Positions 20,145 to 29,320 of a stretch of 64,000 nucleotides of DNA are shown piece after piece (the first letter of the stretch is position 1; each line of letters begins with the position of its first letter). The position numbers were made by a program, and so were the translations under genes. The stretch spans positions 248,001 through 312,000 of the forward strand of contig NZ_JAPYPG010000003.1 of NCBI RefSeq assembly GCF_029937755.1. The letters are read 5' to 3'. The notes below the pieces were generated by a model. It made no database searches, was not told the DNA's origin, and saw only the letters and a list, made by a program, of their open reading frames with translations. Origin of the DNA: Henriciella sp. (GTDB taxonomy: Bacteria; Pseudomonadota; Alphaproteobacteria; Caulobacterales; Hyphomonadaceae).

Positions 20145-21434
20145 CTATTGCGAAAGCGCTTTTGCCTGTTGTTTCAGGCGCTTCTGATGCCGGTTATAGG
20201 CTTGGAGCAGGCTCATGCGCATTGGCACGTCCTGCCCCTCAGACAAGGCAAGAATGGCGAGATAGTTCCATGCCTGCTGTCCAAGGGCATTCAGCATCTT
20301 GATGAGACCGATGGAGCTGTTCGGCCCGAGAAAACCGGGCCCCAGCCGCATGCCCTTGGAGTGGTTTTCCAGCCGGTCGATCTCGCCCGCCAGCAGCTTT
20401 GCAGGCCCGCGCGGATCGGTGCAGAGTGGGGCGCCTATGCCCACCATGTCGGCCAGCCCTGCAGAAACCGCCTCCTCCATCGCGACCCTTGAACGGAAGC
20501 CGCCGGTCGCCATGACCGGCATGGACGCTTCGCCGCGCACCTCGCCGGCATAATCGACAAAGAAGGCCTCGCGCGCCTTGGTGCTTTCGCGCACCGGCTG
20601 GTCTTCTGCCGCCTGCAGGCCTTCGATGCCGAGAAGTTTCGGCTGCTCGTAATTGCCGCCGGAGATCTCCAGCAGGTCGATCTTCTTCTCCGAGAGCCAG
20701 GCCACGACCTGTCGGCATTCCTCGAAGCTGAAGCCGCCGGTCTGGAAGTCGGCCGAGTTGAGCTTCACTCCGACGGGGAAATCCGTGCCCACCGCCGCGC
20801 GCACCGCCTCGACGGTTTCCAGCAGCAGCCGCGCGCGGTTCTCGAGGCTGCCGCCCCATTCATCCTCGCGCTGGTTGGCGCGCGGATTGAGGAACTGGCT
20901 GATGAGATAGCCATGCGCGCCATGCACCTGCACGCCGTCGAAGCCGGCTTCCCGCGCCACGCTCGCGCAGAGCGCAAAGCCCTCGATCACCTTGCGGATG
21001 TCGTGCCCCTCCATCGCCACCGGCTTGCCGAACTGGCCGCCGGGCAGCGCCAGCGGGACCGCCGAGGGCGCATGCGGCGCCTCGTTGATCAGCTTCGGCG
21101 TCTGGCGCCCGGCATGGCTGATCTGCATCCACATCTTCGCGCCATGCTCCTGCCCGGCCGCCGCCCAGGCCTTCAGCGCCGCCATATGGTCGGCGTCCGG
21201 GCGCGCGTCGATGACGACATTGCCCGGCGCTTCAAGATGGTGGCGGTCGATCAGTACGTTTCCCGTCAGCAGCATCCCGCAACCACTCTCGCCCCATGCC
21301 CGGTAGAGCCTCACATGCCCTTCATGGGCGCGATTGCCGATGGCGATCTGCTCCGTCATCGCCGCCTTGCAGAGCCGGTTGGGCAGCTGCGCCCCGCAGG
21401 GCAGGTCAAGCGGTTGTTCGAGTATGCTGGTCAT
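20145..21434 (-). CDS. NADH:flavin oxidoreductase (old yellow enzyme family)
   Basis: LPNRLCKAAMTE; QISHAGRQTP; GVQVHGAHGYLISQFLNPRANQREDEWGGSLENRARLL. Confidence 0.93.
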   Translation of the reverse strand: MTSILEQPLDLPCGAQLPNRLCKAAMTEQIAIGNRAHEGHVRLYRAWGESGCGMLLTGNVLIDRHHLEAPGNVVIDARPDADHMAALKAWAAAGQEHGAKMWMQISHAGRQTPKLINEAPHAPSAVPLALPGGQFGKPVAMEGHDIRKVIEGFALCASVAREAGFDGVQVHGAHGYLISQFLNPRANQREDEWGGSLENRARLLLETVEAVRAAVGTDFPVGVKLNSADFQTGGFSFEECRQVVAWLSEKKIDLLEISGGNYEQPKLLGIEGLQAAEDQPVRESTKAREAFFVDYAGEVRGEASMPVMATGGFRSRVAMEEAVSAGLADMVGIGAPLCTDPRGPAKLLAGEIDRLENHSKGMRLGPGFLGPNSSIGLIKMLNALGQQAWNYLAILALSEGQDVPMRMSLLQAYNRHQKRLKQQAKALSQ

Positions 21435-21618
21435 GGAAAGCCCTCCCCGGCCATCTTTGCCGGAAGCATGACGTGCCGCCCCGGACCCGTCCAGACTTGC
21501 ACTTTCACGGACCCCCGCCTAGGTATCGCTCTCCTGAAACAAGAGACATGGAGCCCCGCAATGGATTTCGCCCGCATGAGACTAGCGACGATCTTCCATT
21601 CTGCCCGGGCCCCTTTCC

Positions 21619-23196
21619 ATGTCTGCCTTTCTTACCCTCGACCAGCTCTCGCTCTCAAAGCCTGACGGTTCTCCGCTTTTCGACACTCTGACGCTGTCTG
21701 TCAGCGCCGAACGCATCGGCCTTGTCGGCCGCAATGGCTGTGGCAAGTCCACGCTGCTTGCCGCTATCGCCGGAGACGTCCAGCCCTCCGCCGGCGCGAT
21801 CCATACCCATGGCCGTCTCGCGCGGCTGGAGCAGCGCTTTGACGAAAGCCTGAGTGTCGCCGAAGCGCTCGGGGTCTCCGGCGCCCTCGCCTGTCTCGCC
21901 CGCATCACGACCGGTGACGGCACGGCAGAGGATTTCGACGCCGCCGACTGGACGCTCGAACCCCGCCTCGACAAGGCGCTTGCCGAAACCGGGCTTGGGA
22001 CCATGCCGCTGGACCGCCGCCTCGCCACCCTTTCAGGCGGCGAACGCACGCGCGTCGGTCTCGCCCGTCTCTTGCTGGCCGAACCGGACCTGATCCTGCT
22101 CGACGAGCCGACCAACAATCTCGACAAGGATGGCCGCGCCGCCGTCATGGCGCTGATCGAGCGCTGGAAAGGCGGCCTGGTTGTCGCCAGCCATGACCGC
22201 GCCCTGCTCGAGGCGATGGACCGGATCGTCGAGCTGACGCCGGTCGGCTGCACCGTCTTCGGCGGCGGCTGGCGCGAATTCGACGAAGCGAGACAGGCTG
22301 CCCGCGACCGTGCGGCTCAGGAGGCCGAGAGCGCTGCCAACAAGCTGAAATCGACCACCCGCAAGGTCCAGCAGGCGAAGGAGCGCAAGGACCGCTCCGA
22401 CGCACACGGCCGGGCCGTTCGCGCCCGCGGCGACCAGCCGAAACTCGTCCTCGATGCCCGCGCCGAACGCGCCGAAGCGACCGGTGCGCGCGGTCAGCAT
22501 CTTGCCGATCGCCAGCTGGGCGAGGCCGAAACCACGCTGTCGGAGGCCGAAGCCAGGCTCGAAATCGTTACCCCCCTGAGCATCGACCTTCCCGCCTGCG
22601 ACCTGCCCGCCGCGCGCCAGCTCGTGACGCTGAAAGATGTCAGCATGGGGTTCGGAGGACGTCCGCTGTTCGGCCCTCTATCCTTTGAGCTGCGCGGGCC
22701 CGAGCGGGTCGCGATTGCCGGGCCGAACGGCTCGGGCAAGTCGACGCTGATGAAGCTGATCACCGGAGCGCTGCAGCCCCTCTCCGGCGAGGTAAGCGTC
22801 CACACCACCCGCATCGCCCTGCTCGACCAGCATGTCGCGCGCCTCGCTCCGGACCGTTCGCTGATCGACAATATGAAGACGCTGGCCCCGGCCCTCAACG
22901 ACAATGAAGCCCGCGCCCAGCTCGCCCGCTTCGCCTTTCGCGGCGATGACGCCCTGCAGGCCACCGGCACGCTCTCGGGCGGCGAACGCCTGCGCGCCGG
23001 CCTCGCGGCTGCCTTCGCCCAGCCGGAGCCGCCCGAACTCCTGCTGCTGGACGAACCGACCAACCATCTCGACATCGACGCCGTCGAACTGCTGGAAGCC
23101 GCCCTCAAAGCCTATGACGGCGCCATCCTCGCCATCAGCCACGACGAGCGCTTCCTGGATGCGATCGGGGTGGAGCGGCGCATCGTGCTAAACTAA
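21619..23196 (+). CDS. ABC-F family ATP-binding protein
   Basis: Two Walker A motifs (GRNGCGKST, GPNGSGKST), two LSGGE signatures, no TM domain. Confidence 0.95.
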   Translation: MSAFLTLDQLSLSKPDGSPLFDTLTLSVSAERIGLVGRNGCGKSTLLAAIAGDVQPSAGAIHTHGRLARLEQRFDESLSVAEALGVSGALACLARITTGDGTAEDFDAADWTLEPRLDKALAETGLGTMPLDRRLATLSGGERTRVGLARLLLAEPDLILLDEPTNNLDKDGRAAVMALIERWKGGLVVASHDRALLEAMDRIVELTPVGCTVFGGGWREFDEARQAARDRAAQEAESAANKLKSTTRKVQQAKERKDRSDAHGRAVRARGDQPKLVLDARAERAEATGARGQHLADRQLGEAETTLSEAEARLEIVTPLSIDLPACDLPAARQLVTLKDVSMGFGGRPLFGPLSFELRGPERVAIAGPNGSGKSTLMKLITGALQPLSGEVSVHTTRIALLDQHVARLAPDRSLIDNMKTLAPALNDNEARAQLARFAFRGDDALQATGTLSGGERLRAGLAAAFAQPEPPELLLLDEPTNHLDIDAVELLEAALKAYDGAILAISHDERFLDAIGVERRIVLN

Positions 23197-24008
23197 CCCC
23201 GCCGTGCGCCCTGGCCGCCATCGACCGGCAGCAGCACGCCGGTAATGAAGCGCGCTTCCTCGCTGACGAGGAAGAGCGTCGCGTGGGCGGTATCCCAGCC
23301 ACTTCCCATATGCCCCATCGGCACCTGCGCGGCCCGTTCGGCCCGGAGGTCATCGGCCGGCACGCCGCGGCGCTGGGAAATGCCCTCGATGGCCATCGGT
23401 GTATCCATCAGGCCCGGCAGGATCGCATTGCACCGCACGCCCTTCTTCGCGCCCGACAGCGCGACCGATTGCGTCATCCGGTTCATCGCCGCCTTGGAGG
23501 TTTCGTAAGCCAGCATGTGATGGCCCGCGATGGAGGCGAGCGAGGAGATATTCACAATGGCGCCCGCGCCCTGGCTTTCCATGATGGGCAGGCAGGCTTT
23601 CGTGACCAGCCAGGCCGCCTTGAAATTGACCGACAGGATCCGGTCAAAGGCCTCCTCGGTGAGGTGTTTCGCCGGGCCGTCGCCGCCCCCGCCAATGCCG
23701 ACATTGTTCACCAGCCCATCGATCCGGCCATAGGTCTCAAGCGTCACGCGGGCGATCTTTTCTGCTTCGTCCGCCTTCGCGACGTTGGCCGCGAGCGCCA
23801 GCGCATCGCCGCCCTCCTCGCGGATCGCCGCCACCGTCGCATCGGCGCGATCGAGATCGCGGTCGACGCAGACCACGCTGGCACCGGCGCGCGCGAAGAC
23901 GAGAGCGCAGGCCTTGCCATTGCCAACCGTCGTCCCCGGCGTCTGGCCCGCCCCGCAGATGATCGCGACCTTTCCCTCAAGCCGGCCAGCGACATCGATC
24001 CCGCTCAT
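23193..24008 (-). CDS. SDR family oxidoreductase
   Basis: VAIICGAGQTPGTTVGNGKACALVFARAG; NNVGIGG; YETSKAAMNRMTQ. Confidence 0.92.
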   Translation of the reverse strand: MSGIDVAGRLEGKVAIICGAGQTPGTTVGNGKACALVFARAGASVVCVDRDLDRADATVAAIREEGGDALALAANVAKADEAEKIARVTLETYGRIDGLVNNVGIGGGGDGPAKHLTEEAFDRILSVNFKAAWLVTKACLPIMESQGAGAIVNISSLASIAGHHMLAYETSKAAMNRMTQSVALSGAKKGVRCNAILPGLMDTPMAIEGISQRRGVPADDLRAERAAQVPMGHMGSGWDTAHATLFLVSEEARFITGVLLPVDGGQGARRG

Positions 24009-24565
24009 TTTGCGAGGTCCGGATCCAGCGTGAGGTCGTCATCGAGCTGCACGCCGAACGAGTTCAGCATCATCGAGACCTGGGTGTACTGGCCGACCGT
24101 CATGACGAGGTCCATCTTCTGCTTCTCGGTGAGAAAGCCGAGCCGCGCCCAGGTTGCATCGGTGATGAAGGCGTCGGCGGTCAGCTCGTCGGTGGCTTGC
24201 AGGAGGGCAGCGTCTTCCTCGCTCCAGCCCGCCGCCTCCGGACCGGCCTTGATGCGCGCGATCTCCTCTTCGGTGAGCCCGCACTGCAGGCCGATGCGCT
24301 CATGCTGAGCCCATTCATAGCCGGACTTCCAGTTGAAGCCCGCCCGCAGGATGACGAGCTCGCGTTCGCGGGGCGCAAGATCATTATGCTCCGACAGGAT
24401 ATAGCCGCCATAGAGCATGAAGCGCTTATAGGCCTTCGGCGCGCGCGAGAGCGTGCGGAAGATGTTGTAGATCTGGCCCTTGAACCGCTCCCCCAGCAGC
24501 GCGCGCTGCTCTTCGCCGATCTCATGGTCTTGAAGCGGTGCAATCCGCGGTTTGTTCAGGCGCAT
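24005..24565 (-). CDS. Carboxymuconolactone decarboxylase family protein
   Basis: LAPRERELVILRAGFNWKSGYEWAQHERIG. Confidence 0.88.
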   Translation of the reverse strand: MRLNKPRIAPLQDHEIGEEQRALLGERFKGQIYNIFRTLSRAPKAYKRFMLYGGYILSEHNDLAPRERELVILRAGFNWKSGYEWAQHERIGLQCGLTEEEIARIKAGPEAAGWSEEDAALLQATDELTADAFITDATWARLGFLTEKQKMDLVMTVGQYTQVSMMLNSFGVQLDDDLTLDPDLAK

Positions 24566-24696
24566 CCAGGTCTCCTCCCTCTATTTTTTCGGGCCCCGGT
24601 CCAAAACCGGTTACACCCATTTTCACTACAGTAAACGCGCCAAGTCCGAAGCGGGCAAGTGCGGACCCGGCGGCATGCCAAGGTTAATGTGGCTGG

Positions 24697-24721
24697 AACA
24701 CGAAAAGCGGAAGTCCGTTTT
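24697..24721 (+). promoter_or_regulatory. Candidate sigma-EcfG (general stress response) promoter
   Basis: GGAAC-N16-CGTT exact match to the alphaproteobacterial EcfG consensus, about 70 nt upstream of the 24791 start. Confidence 0.65.
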
Positions 24722-24790
24722 GAAAACTGAAGGGGCGCATCCCGCTGCCCCTCCAAAAATGGTAATGAAACCCCAGAAAGGAGTTCCATT

Positions 24791-25561
24791 ATGAAACTCA
24801 CTAATTCTACCGCATTTAGTTCCCTCATCGCGCTTGCTTTCGCCGCCTCAGCCGGAACGGCTGCTGCGCAGGACGATATGCAAAACGACGCAAGCAATGA
24901 TGAAACCCAGGCACAAGCCGACGCCATGACGGATGAAGAAGCCGACATGGATGACAGCGGCGTGCAGATCGACCTCACAGGCGACAGTCCTTACCTTAAA
25001 TCGGATGAGGCGTGGGTCACCCTGACCGGCGAAGTGACCGACTCCACCCTGTCCAGCTTCATGCTCGACTATGGCGATGGTACGGTCCAAGTCGAGATGG
25101 ATGACTGGGATAGCTGGGGCGACGCCTATGGCATTGTCGACGGACAGACCGTCGCCGTGACGGGCCGCATCGATGATGACTTCCTGGAGACGACGAGTAT
25201 CGAAGCCTCCAGCGTCTATGTCGCCGATCTGAACACCGTTTTCTATGCCTCGGCAGAAGACGAGGAAGCCCTGCGTAGCTGGAGTTCATATTCCACGACG
25301 ATAGATACGGGTAACAGCGTTACCTTCTCCGGTATCGTGACCGAGACGATGCCGCTTCAAGGCGAATTCATCATCGACACCGGCTATTACGATCTAGAGG
25401 TCGATGCCGATACCGACAAGCTCGGCTACAATCCGCTGGATGATGAAGGCTTCCAGAAGATCACCGTGGGCGACTGGGTCTCGGTGACCGGCGAGATCGA
25501 CGATCCACTCTTCGAGGAACTGGAGCTCGAAGCGACCTTCATCACCTCAAGCGCAAGCTAG
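24791..25561 (+). CDS. Secreted protein with two OB-fold-like (BOF/NirD-type) repeats
   Basis: Signal peptide; repeated pattern VTLTGEVTDSTLSSFMLDYGDGTVQVEMDDW...VAVTGRIDDDFLE and VTFSGIVTETMPLQGEFIIDTG...VSVTGEIDDPLFEE. Confidence 0.6.
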   Translation: MKLTNSTAFSSLIALAFAASAGTAAAQDDMQNDASNDETQAQADAMTDEEADMDDSGVQIDLTGDSPYLKSDEAWVTLTGEVTDSTLSSFMLDYGDGTVQVEMDDWDSWGDAYGIVDGQTVAVTGRIDDDFLETTSIEASSVYVADLNTVFYASAEDEEALRSWSSYSTTIDTGNSVTFSGIVTETMPLQGEFIIDTGYYDLEVDADTDKLGYNPLDDEGFQKITVGDWVSVTGEIDDPLFEELELEATFITSSAS

Positions 25562-25584
25562 TCGCGTAACATCCCGTGCCACCA

Positions 25585-25619
25585 GGCCCGGCAGGCGAAT
25601 GCCCTGCCGGGCCTTTTTG
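25585..25619 (+). terminator. Rho-independent terminator between convergent genes
   Basis: GGCCCGGCAGG / CCTGCCGGGCC 11-bp perfect stem, 7-nt loop, TTTTT. Confidence 0.92.
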
Positions 25620-25623
25620 TACG

Positions 25624-26574
25624 CTAGATCTGGCTGGCGAGCCAGGCGGTGTAGCCGGCATAGCCTGCGAGCATCAGGGCGCCTTCGGTGCGGTTGATGC
25701 GGTGGCCGGTCCGCGCGAGGATGATGAGCGCCGCCGTCGCACCGAGCATCACCCAGATATCCACCGCCATGATCTCTGGCGGGACCGGGATCGGCTGGAC
25801 CAGCGCCGTAACACCGAGAATGCCGAGCACATTGTAGATGTTCGATCCCACGACATTGCCGAAGGCGACATCGCTCTGGCCACGCAGCGCGGCGATCACG
25901 GAAGTAATGAGCTCCGGCAGCGAGGTGCCGATGGCAACGATGGAGAGCCCGATGATCGTCTCGGAGATGCCGAATCGTGTGGCGAGCCCCACCGCCCCGT
26001 CGATCAGGAGCGAGGCACCAAGGATGACAAGCGCGAGCCCGCCCAGCGTCATCAAGCCAGCCATCAGCGGACGGTCCGCGGGCTTCACCGGCGGGCCGGG
26101 ATCGACGGTAATGCCCGCCTTCGCTGTAACCGCACGCCGCTCCTGCCAGATGGCAAAGCCGAGATAGCCCGCAAGGCCGGCGAGGAAGACCACGCCCGAC
26201 AGCCGGTCGAGCACGCCGCTCATCGTCACGCCCAGGCAGAGCAGCGCCGAGACAGCGAGCGCCAGCCCGTCCCGCTTCAGCGCGCCACCGTCCACCAGGA
26301 CGGGCTTCAGCACGGCAGCGAGACCGAGGATGAGCAGGATGTTGGCAATGTTCGACCCGACGACATTGCCGGTCGCGACACCGGGCGATCCCGCCAGGGC
26401 CGCCTGAAGGCTGGTTACGAGTTCCGGCGTCGAGGTGCCGAAGCCGACAAGCGTCAGGCCGATGAGGAGCGGTGACACGCCAAGGCGCTGCGCGATGGAG
26501 ACCGAGCCGCGCACGAAAAGGTCGCCGCCCACCAGCAAAAGGACGAGACCGGTAATCAGGAAAACAATAAGCAT
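25624..26574 (-). CDS. Calcium/sodium (CaCA family) antiporter
   Basis: Two internal repeats GFGTSTPELVTSLQAAL...GNVVGSNIANI and AIGTSLPELITSVIAAL...GNVVGSNIYNV; start refined to 26574. Confidence 0.93.
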   Translation of the reverse strand: MLIVFLITGLVLLLVGGDLFVRGSVSIAQRLGVSPLLIGLTLVGFGTSTPELVTSLQAALAGSPGVATGNVVGSNIANILLILGLAAVLKPVLVDGGALKRDGLALAVSALLCLGVTMSGVLDRLSGVVFLAGLAGYLGFAIWQERRAVTAKAGITVDPGPPVKPADRPLMAGLMTLGGLALVILGASLLIDGAVGLATRFGISETIIGLSIVAIGTSLPELITSVIAALRGQSDVAFGNVVGSNIYNVLGILGVTALVQPIPVPPEIMAVDIWVMLGATAALIILARTGHRINRTEGALMLAGYAGYTAWLASQI

Positions 26575-26845
26575 GAGGGGGATCTTGGGTAAAAGGGGGC
26601 GGCCGCCGTCGCGCGGGAAATCGTCGTTTCTGACGCGGGCCGGTCCCTGTTGGCGCGATATGCCTCTGCGCACACCCGAAATCAAGATGCCGGTTTTGTC
26701 CCCATGCGGATTAAATTTTGGAGAGCCGGCCGCCCGCCATCTTCCACGCGCATGGGACTCTCGCCATATCCGGATGCGCGGATGAACAAGTCCCGCGGGC
26801 CGGACTGCGAGTCCGTCCCAACTCTTGCTTTTGGAGAGTGCGCAG

Positions 26846-27199
26846 ATGAGCGCACGGAACAAGTATATCGTGGCCGCTGTCACAGGCGTCGCGGTCCTCG
26901 GCGGCGCGGCCGCCTTCACCTACTACACCAACACCCAGACCAGCCAGCCAAAGTCGGCCTTCTCGGAAGAGACACCACTGACCGATGAAGCCACCAGCCT
27001 TGCTGAGCTGGAACCGGCGGCGCCTGTTACCGGATCGATTGAGGCCACCGGCCTTGAAGATATCGGCGTCAGCCCGCTCGAAACACCTGTCGATACGGTT
27101 GTGGAAACCCACGTTCATGGCGATGTGGCACCGGCAGACATCTCGGCGGACACCCAGACTGACGCAGGATTTGCGCCGGGAGAAACCCAGCCCGAATAG
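26846..27199 (+). CDS. Hypothetical single-TM anchored protein
   Basis: MSARNKYIVAAVTGVAVLGGAAAFTYYTN then acidic low-complexity tail. Confidence 0.65.
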   Translation: MSARNKYIVAAVTGVAVLGGAAAFTYYTNTQTSQPKSAFSEETPLTDEATSLAELEPAAPVTGSIEATGLEDIGVSPLETPVDTVVETHVHGDVAPADISADTQTDAGFAPGETQPE

Positions 27200-27220
27200 C
27201 CTGTCTTCGCGGCAGGCTAT
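27196..27220 (+). repeat. Hairpin ATAGCCTG...CAGGCTAT overlapping the stop codon of 26846..27199
   Basis: 8-bp perfect inverted repeat, 9-nt loop, no following T-tract. Confidence 0.7.
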
Positions 27221-27295
27221 GGTCATCGCCGCAGGGGTATCCTAAATGGCAAGTCCAAGAACCCCGGACCCCATGGGAGCCCTGCGGCGATGACC
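27221..27295 (+). promoter_or_regulatory. pdxJ leader inverted repeat (16-bp arms) covering the pdxJ start codon
   Basis: GGTCATCGCCGCAGGG (27221-27236) and CCCTGCGGCGATGACC (27280-27295) are perfect reverse complements, 43 nt apart. Confidence 0.65.
27246..27293 (+). CDS. Candidate 15-codon leader peptide ([15 protein letters not shown]) overlapping pdxJ by ATGA
   Basis: ATG 27246, stop TGA 27291-27293 overlapping pdxJ ATG 27290; AGGGG about 8 nt upstream. Confidence 0.3.
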   Translation: MASPRTPDPMGALRR

Positions 27296-28036
27296 GAACT
27301 CTCCGTCAATCTCAATGCTGTCGCCCTGCTGCGGAACCGGCGCGACCTGCCCTGGCCGAGCATGACAGGGCTTGGCCGCATCGCGCTCGAGGCCGGGGCC
27401 GTCGGGCTGACGGTTCATCCGCGTCCGGATGAGCGCCACACCCGCCGGGCCGACCTGCCTGACCTGCGCACCCTGATCGACACTGAGTTCCCCGACCGCG
27501 AATTCAACATCGAAGGCAATCCGAGCGAGGACTTCCTCGAACTGGTCGAGGAGATCCAGCCCGAACAGGTGACCCTCGTGCCCGACGACCCTGCCCAGGC
27601 CACCTCGGACCATGGCTGGGACTTCAAGGCTGACGGGGCGCATCTTCACAAGATCGTGGCGCGCCTAAAGGTCACCACCGGCGCGCGCATCTCCCTCTTC
27701 GCCGATGCCGACCCGGCCCAGATGGCGGCGGCCGCCGAAACCGGCTGTGACCGTGTCGAACTCTATACCGGCCCCTATGGCGGCTGCCATGACGACCCTG
27801 AGGCGCAGGCGCGCGAGCTTGAAAAGCTCGCCGAAACGGCCGAAGCGGCCATCGCACTCGGCCTTGGGGTGAATGCCGGCCATGACCTCACCGTCGAGAA
27901 CCTCACGCCGCTGGCCCTGCGCATTCCGGATCTCGCCGAAGTCTCGATCGGCCACGGGCTGACCGCCGATGCGCTGACCTATGGCATGGCCGAGACGGTG
28001 CGCCGCTTCCGCCGCGCCTGCGGACAGGTGGTCTAG
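27290..28036 (+). CDS. pdxJ: Pyridoxine 5'-phosphate synthase
   Basis: [61 protein letters not shown]. Confidence 0.97.
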   Translation: MTELSVNLNAVALLRNRRDLPWPSMTGLGRIALEAGAVGLTVHPRPDERHTRRADLPDLRTLIDTEFPDREFNIEGNPSEDFLELVEEIQPEQVTLVPDDPAQATSDHGWDFKADGAHLHKIVARLKVTTGARISLFADADPAQMAAAAETGCDRVELYTGPYGGCHDDPEAQARELEKLAETAEAAIALGLGVNAGHDLTVENLTPLALRIPDLAEVSIGHGLTADALTYGMAETVRRFRRACGQVV

Positions 28037-28656
28037 AGCAGCCGCACCGCCGCGCCGACCTCAGCCTCCCACGCATCCTCATCCTCGACCGCCCACGGGT
28101 CGCAGGGCAGCCAGGGCGGCGTTGGCGGCACCGCGTCCGGCACGCCCTCCGGCCATGTCGCCTTGCCATCCTCGGCGAGCGCCGCCCCCAGCGTCCTCAG
28201 GCTGAGGAAATAGTCGAACACCACCGCCCACGCGTCCATCGCGCCGCCGCTTTCCAGCGTCCCGGCGACCTTCGCCAGGAAGGCCTTCGGAGCCGCATAG
28301 AAATCGCCCACCACGTCGGAAACCGCCGCGCGCCGGTCGATCCGGCTGAGCGTGGTTTCCAGCCGCCTTGTCTCGGTCTCCCACGCCGCCGCCTCATCCA
28401 TGCGGCCAAGCTCGGCCAGCGCCAGCGCCCAGCTTGCATGCCGCGCCCGGCGCATCTCCGTCGTCTCGGCAGCAAGGTTCTTCTTGCGGATGCCGAGCAA
28501 GGCGGCCCATTCCGCAGCAGTTGTTTTCGACACCCGTGCTTTTGCCGCCGCCTTGTCATAGCTAAGTCCCGTCCGCAGCCCGGTCTCGACCACACGGACT
28601 GCCAGCATCCGCCCGATGGGCATCTGGTCGAGCAGCGAGATGAGCGGGTCAGTCAT
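28033..28656 (-). CDS. Hypothetical protein with possible N-terminal HTH
   Basis: 207-aa [30 protein letters not shown] reads like a helix-turn-helix. Confidence 0.6.
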   Translation of the reverse strand: MTDPLISLLDQMPIGRMLAVRVVETGLRTGLSYDKAAAKARVSKTTAAEWAALLGIRKKNLAAETTEMRRARHASWALALAELGRMDEAAAWETETRRLETTLSRIDRRAAVSDVVGDFYAAPKAFLAKVAGTLESGGAMDAWAVVFDYFLSLRTLGAALAEDGKATWPEGVPDAVPPTPPWLPCDPWAVEDEDAWEAEVGAAVRLL

Positions 28657-28791
28657 GAGGTCTGGTAAACTGCCACTCGAAGAGCCGTCGTCTGATGGAT
28701 TCGCCCAATCGCCTGCCGCGGCGGGTCACGCCGGAGGGAAAATCTGGTTGAGCCACTCATGGGGCAAGGCCAAGCGGGCGAGCCGCGCCAG

Positions 28792-28830
28792 AACCGGACT
28801 GTTTCCGGACTAAAACCGGACTGTTTTCGG
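28792..28830. repeat. Tandem repeat AACCGGACTGTTTYCGG, 22-bp period, two copies
   Basis: 28792-28808 and 28814-28830 differ at one base. Confidence 0.75.
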
Positions 28831-28842
28831 AACGTCCTTTTT

Positions 28843-28880
28843 CAGGGATAGTCCGGTGGAGGGATGCCGGACTATCCCTG
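28843..28880. repeat. 14-bp perfect inverted repeat CAGGGATAGTCCGG...CCGGACTATCCCTG
   Basis: Arms 28843-28856 and 28867-28880, 10-nt loop; no T-tract 3' of it on either strand. Confidence 0.85.
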
Positions 28881-28919
28881 AGTTCAGGTGTAGGACAGAT
28901 ACCCGTCCGGAATGCGGAC

Positions 28920-29144
28920 CTAGGAGGCCTGTTTCAGCCGGTCGCGCATCAGCTCCAGCCAGGCGGCCTGCCGGTGAATGACGCTGACCAGGTCATTCGG
29001 GTCTCCCTCGGCGATCAGCTCGTCGAGCCAGATCCGGGTCACCTTCGACTGGCTCTCGACCCAGTCCAGAATGCGGACCTTGCTGCCCGCCGCCTGACAG
29101 GCCGGTCCGTTACCCGCCTCTTCCTGCTGCCACGCTGTCATCAT
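28920..29144 (-). CDS. Hypothetical small protein (74 aa)
   Basis: Start refined to 29144 (MMTAWQQEEAGNGPACQAAG...); directly downstream of a Fur-box-like palindrome. Confidence 0.55.
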   Translation of the reverse strand: MMTAWQQEEAGNGPACQAAGSKVRILDWVESQSKVTRIWLDELIAEGDPNDLVSVIHRQAAWLELMRDRLKQAS

Positions 29145-29157
29145 CGCGAACCTCCAT

Positions 29158-29184
29158 ATTTGCGAATGGTTCTCATTTGCAAAT
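29158..29184 (-). promoter_or_regulatory. Fur-box-like palindrome
   Basis: Minus strand ATTTGCAAATGAGAACCATTCGCAAAT; 13/19 matches to GATAATGATAATCATTATC by hand. Confidence 0.6.
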
Positions 29185-29320
29185 AATTCGCGCGGGCCGT
29201 CAAGGGGCTCGTATTGAGGCGACTGCGACAAAGCGCACGCTTTGACGCAATGGAAAGCCTTGACCTGCACGTCAACCGCCGCCCTATACCGGTCACGACA
29301 AGATATGTACGAGTAGGTAT

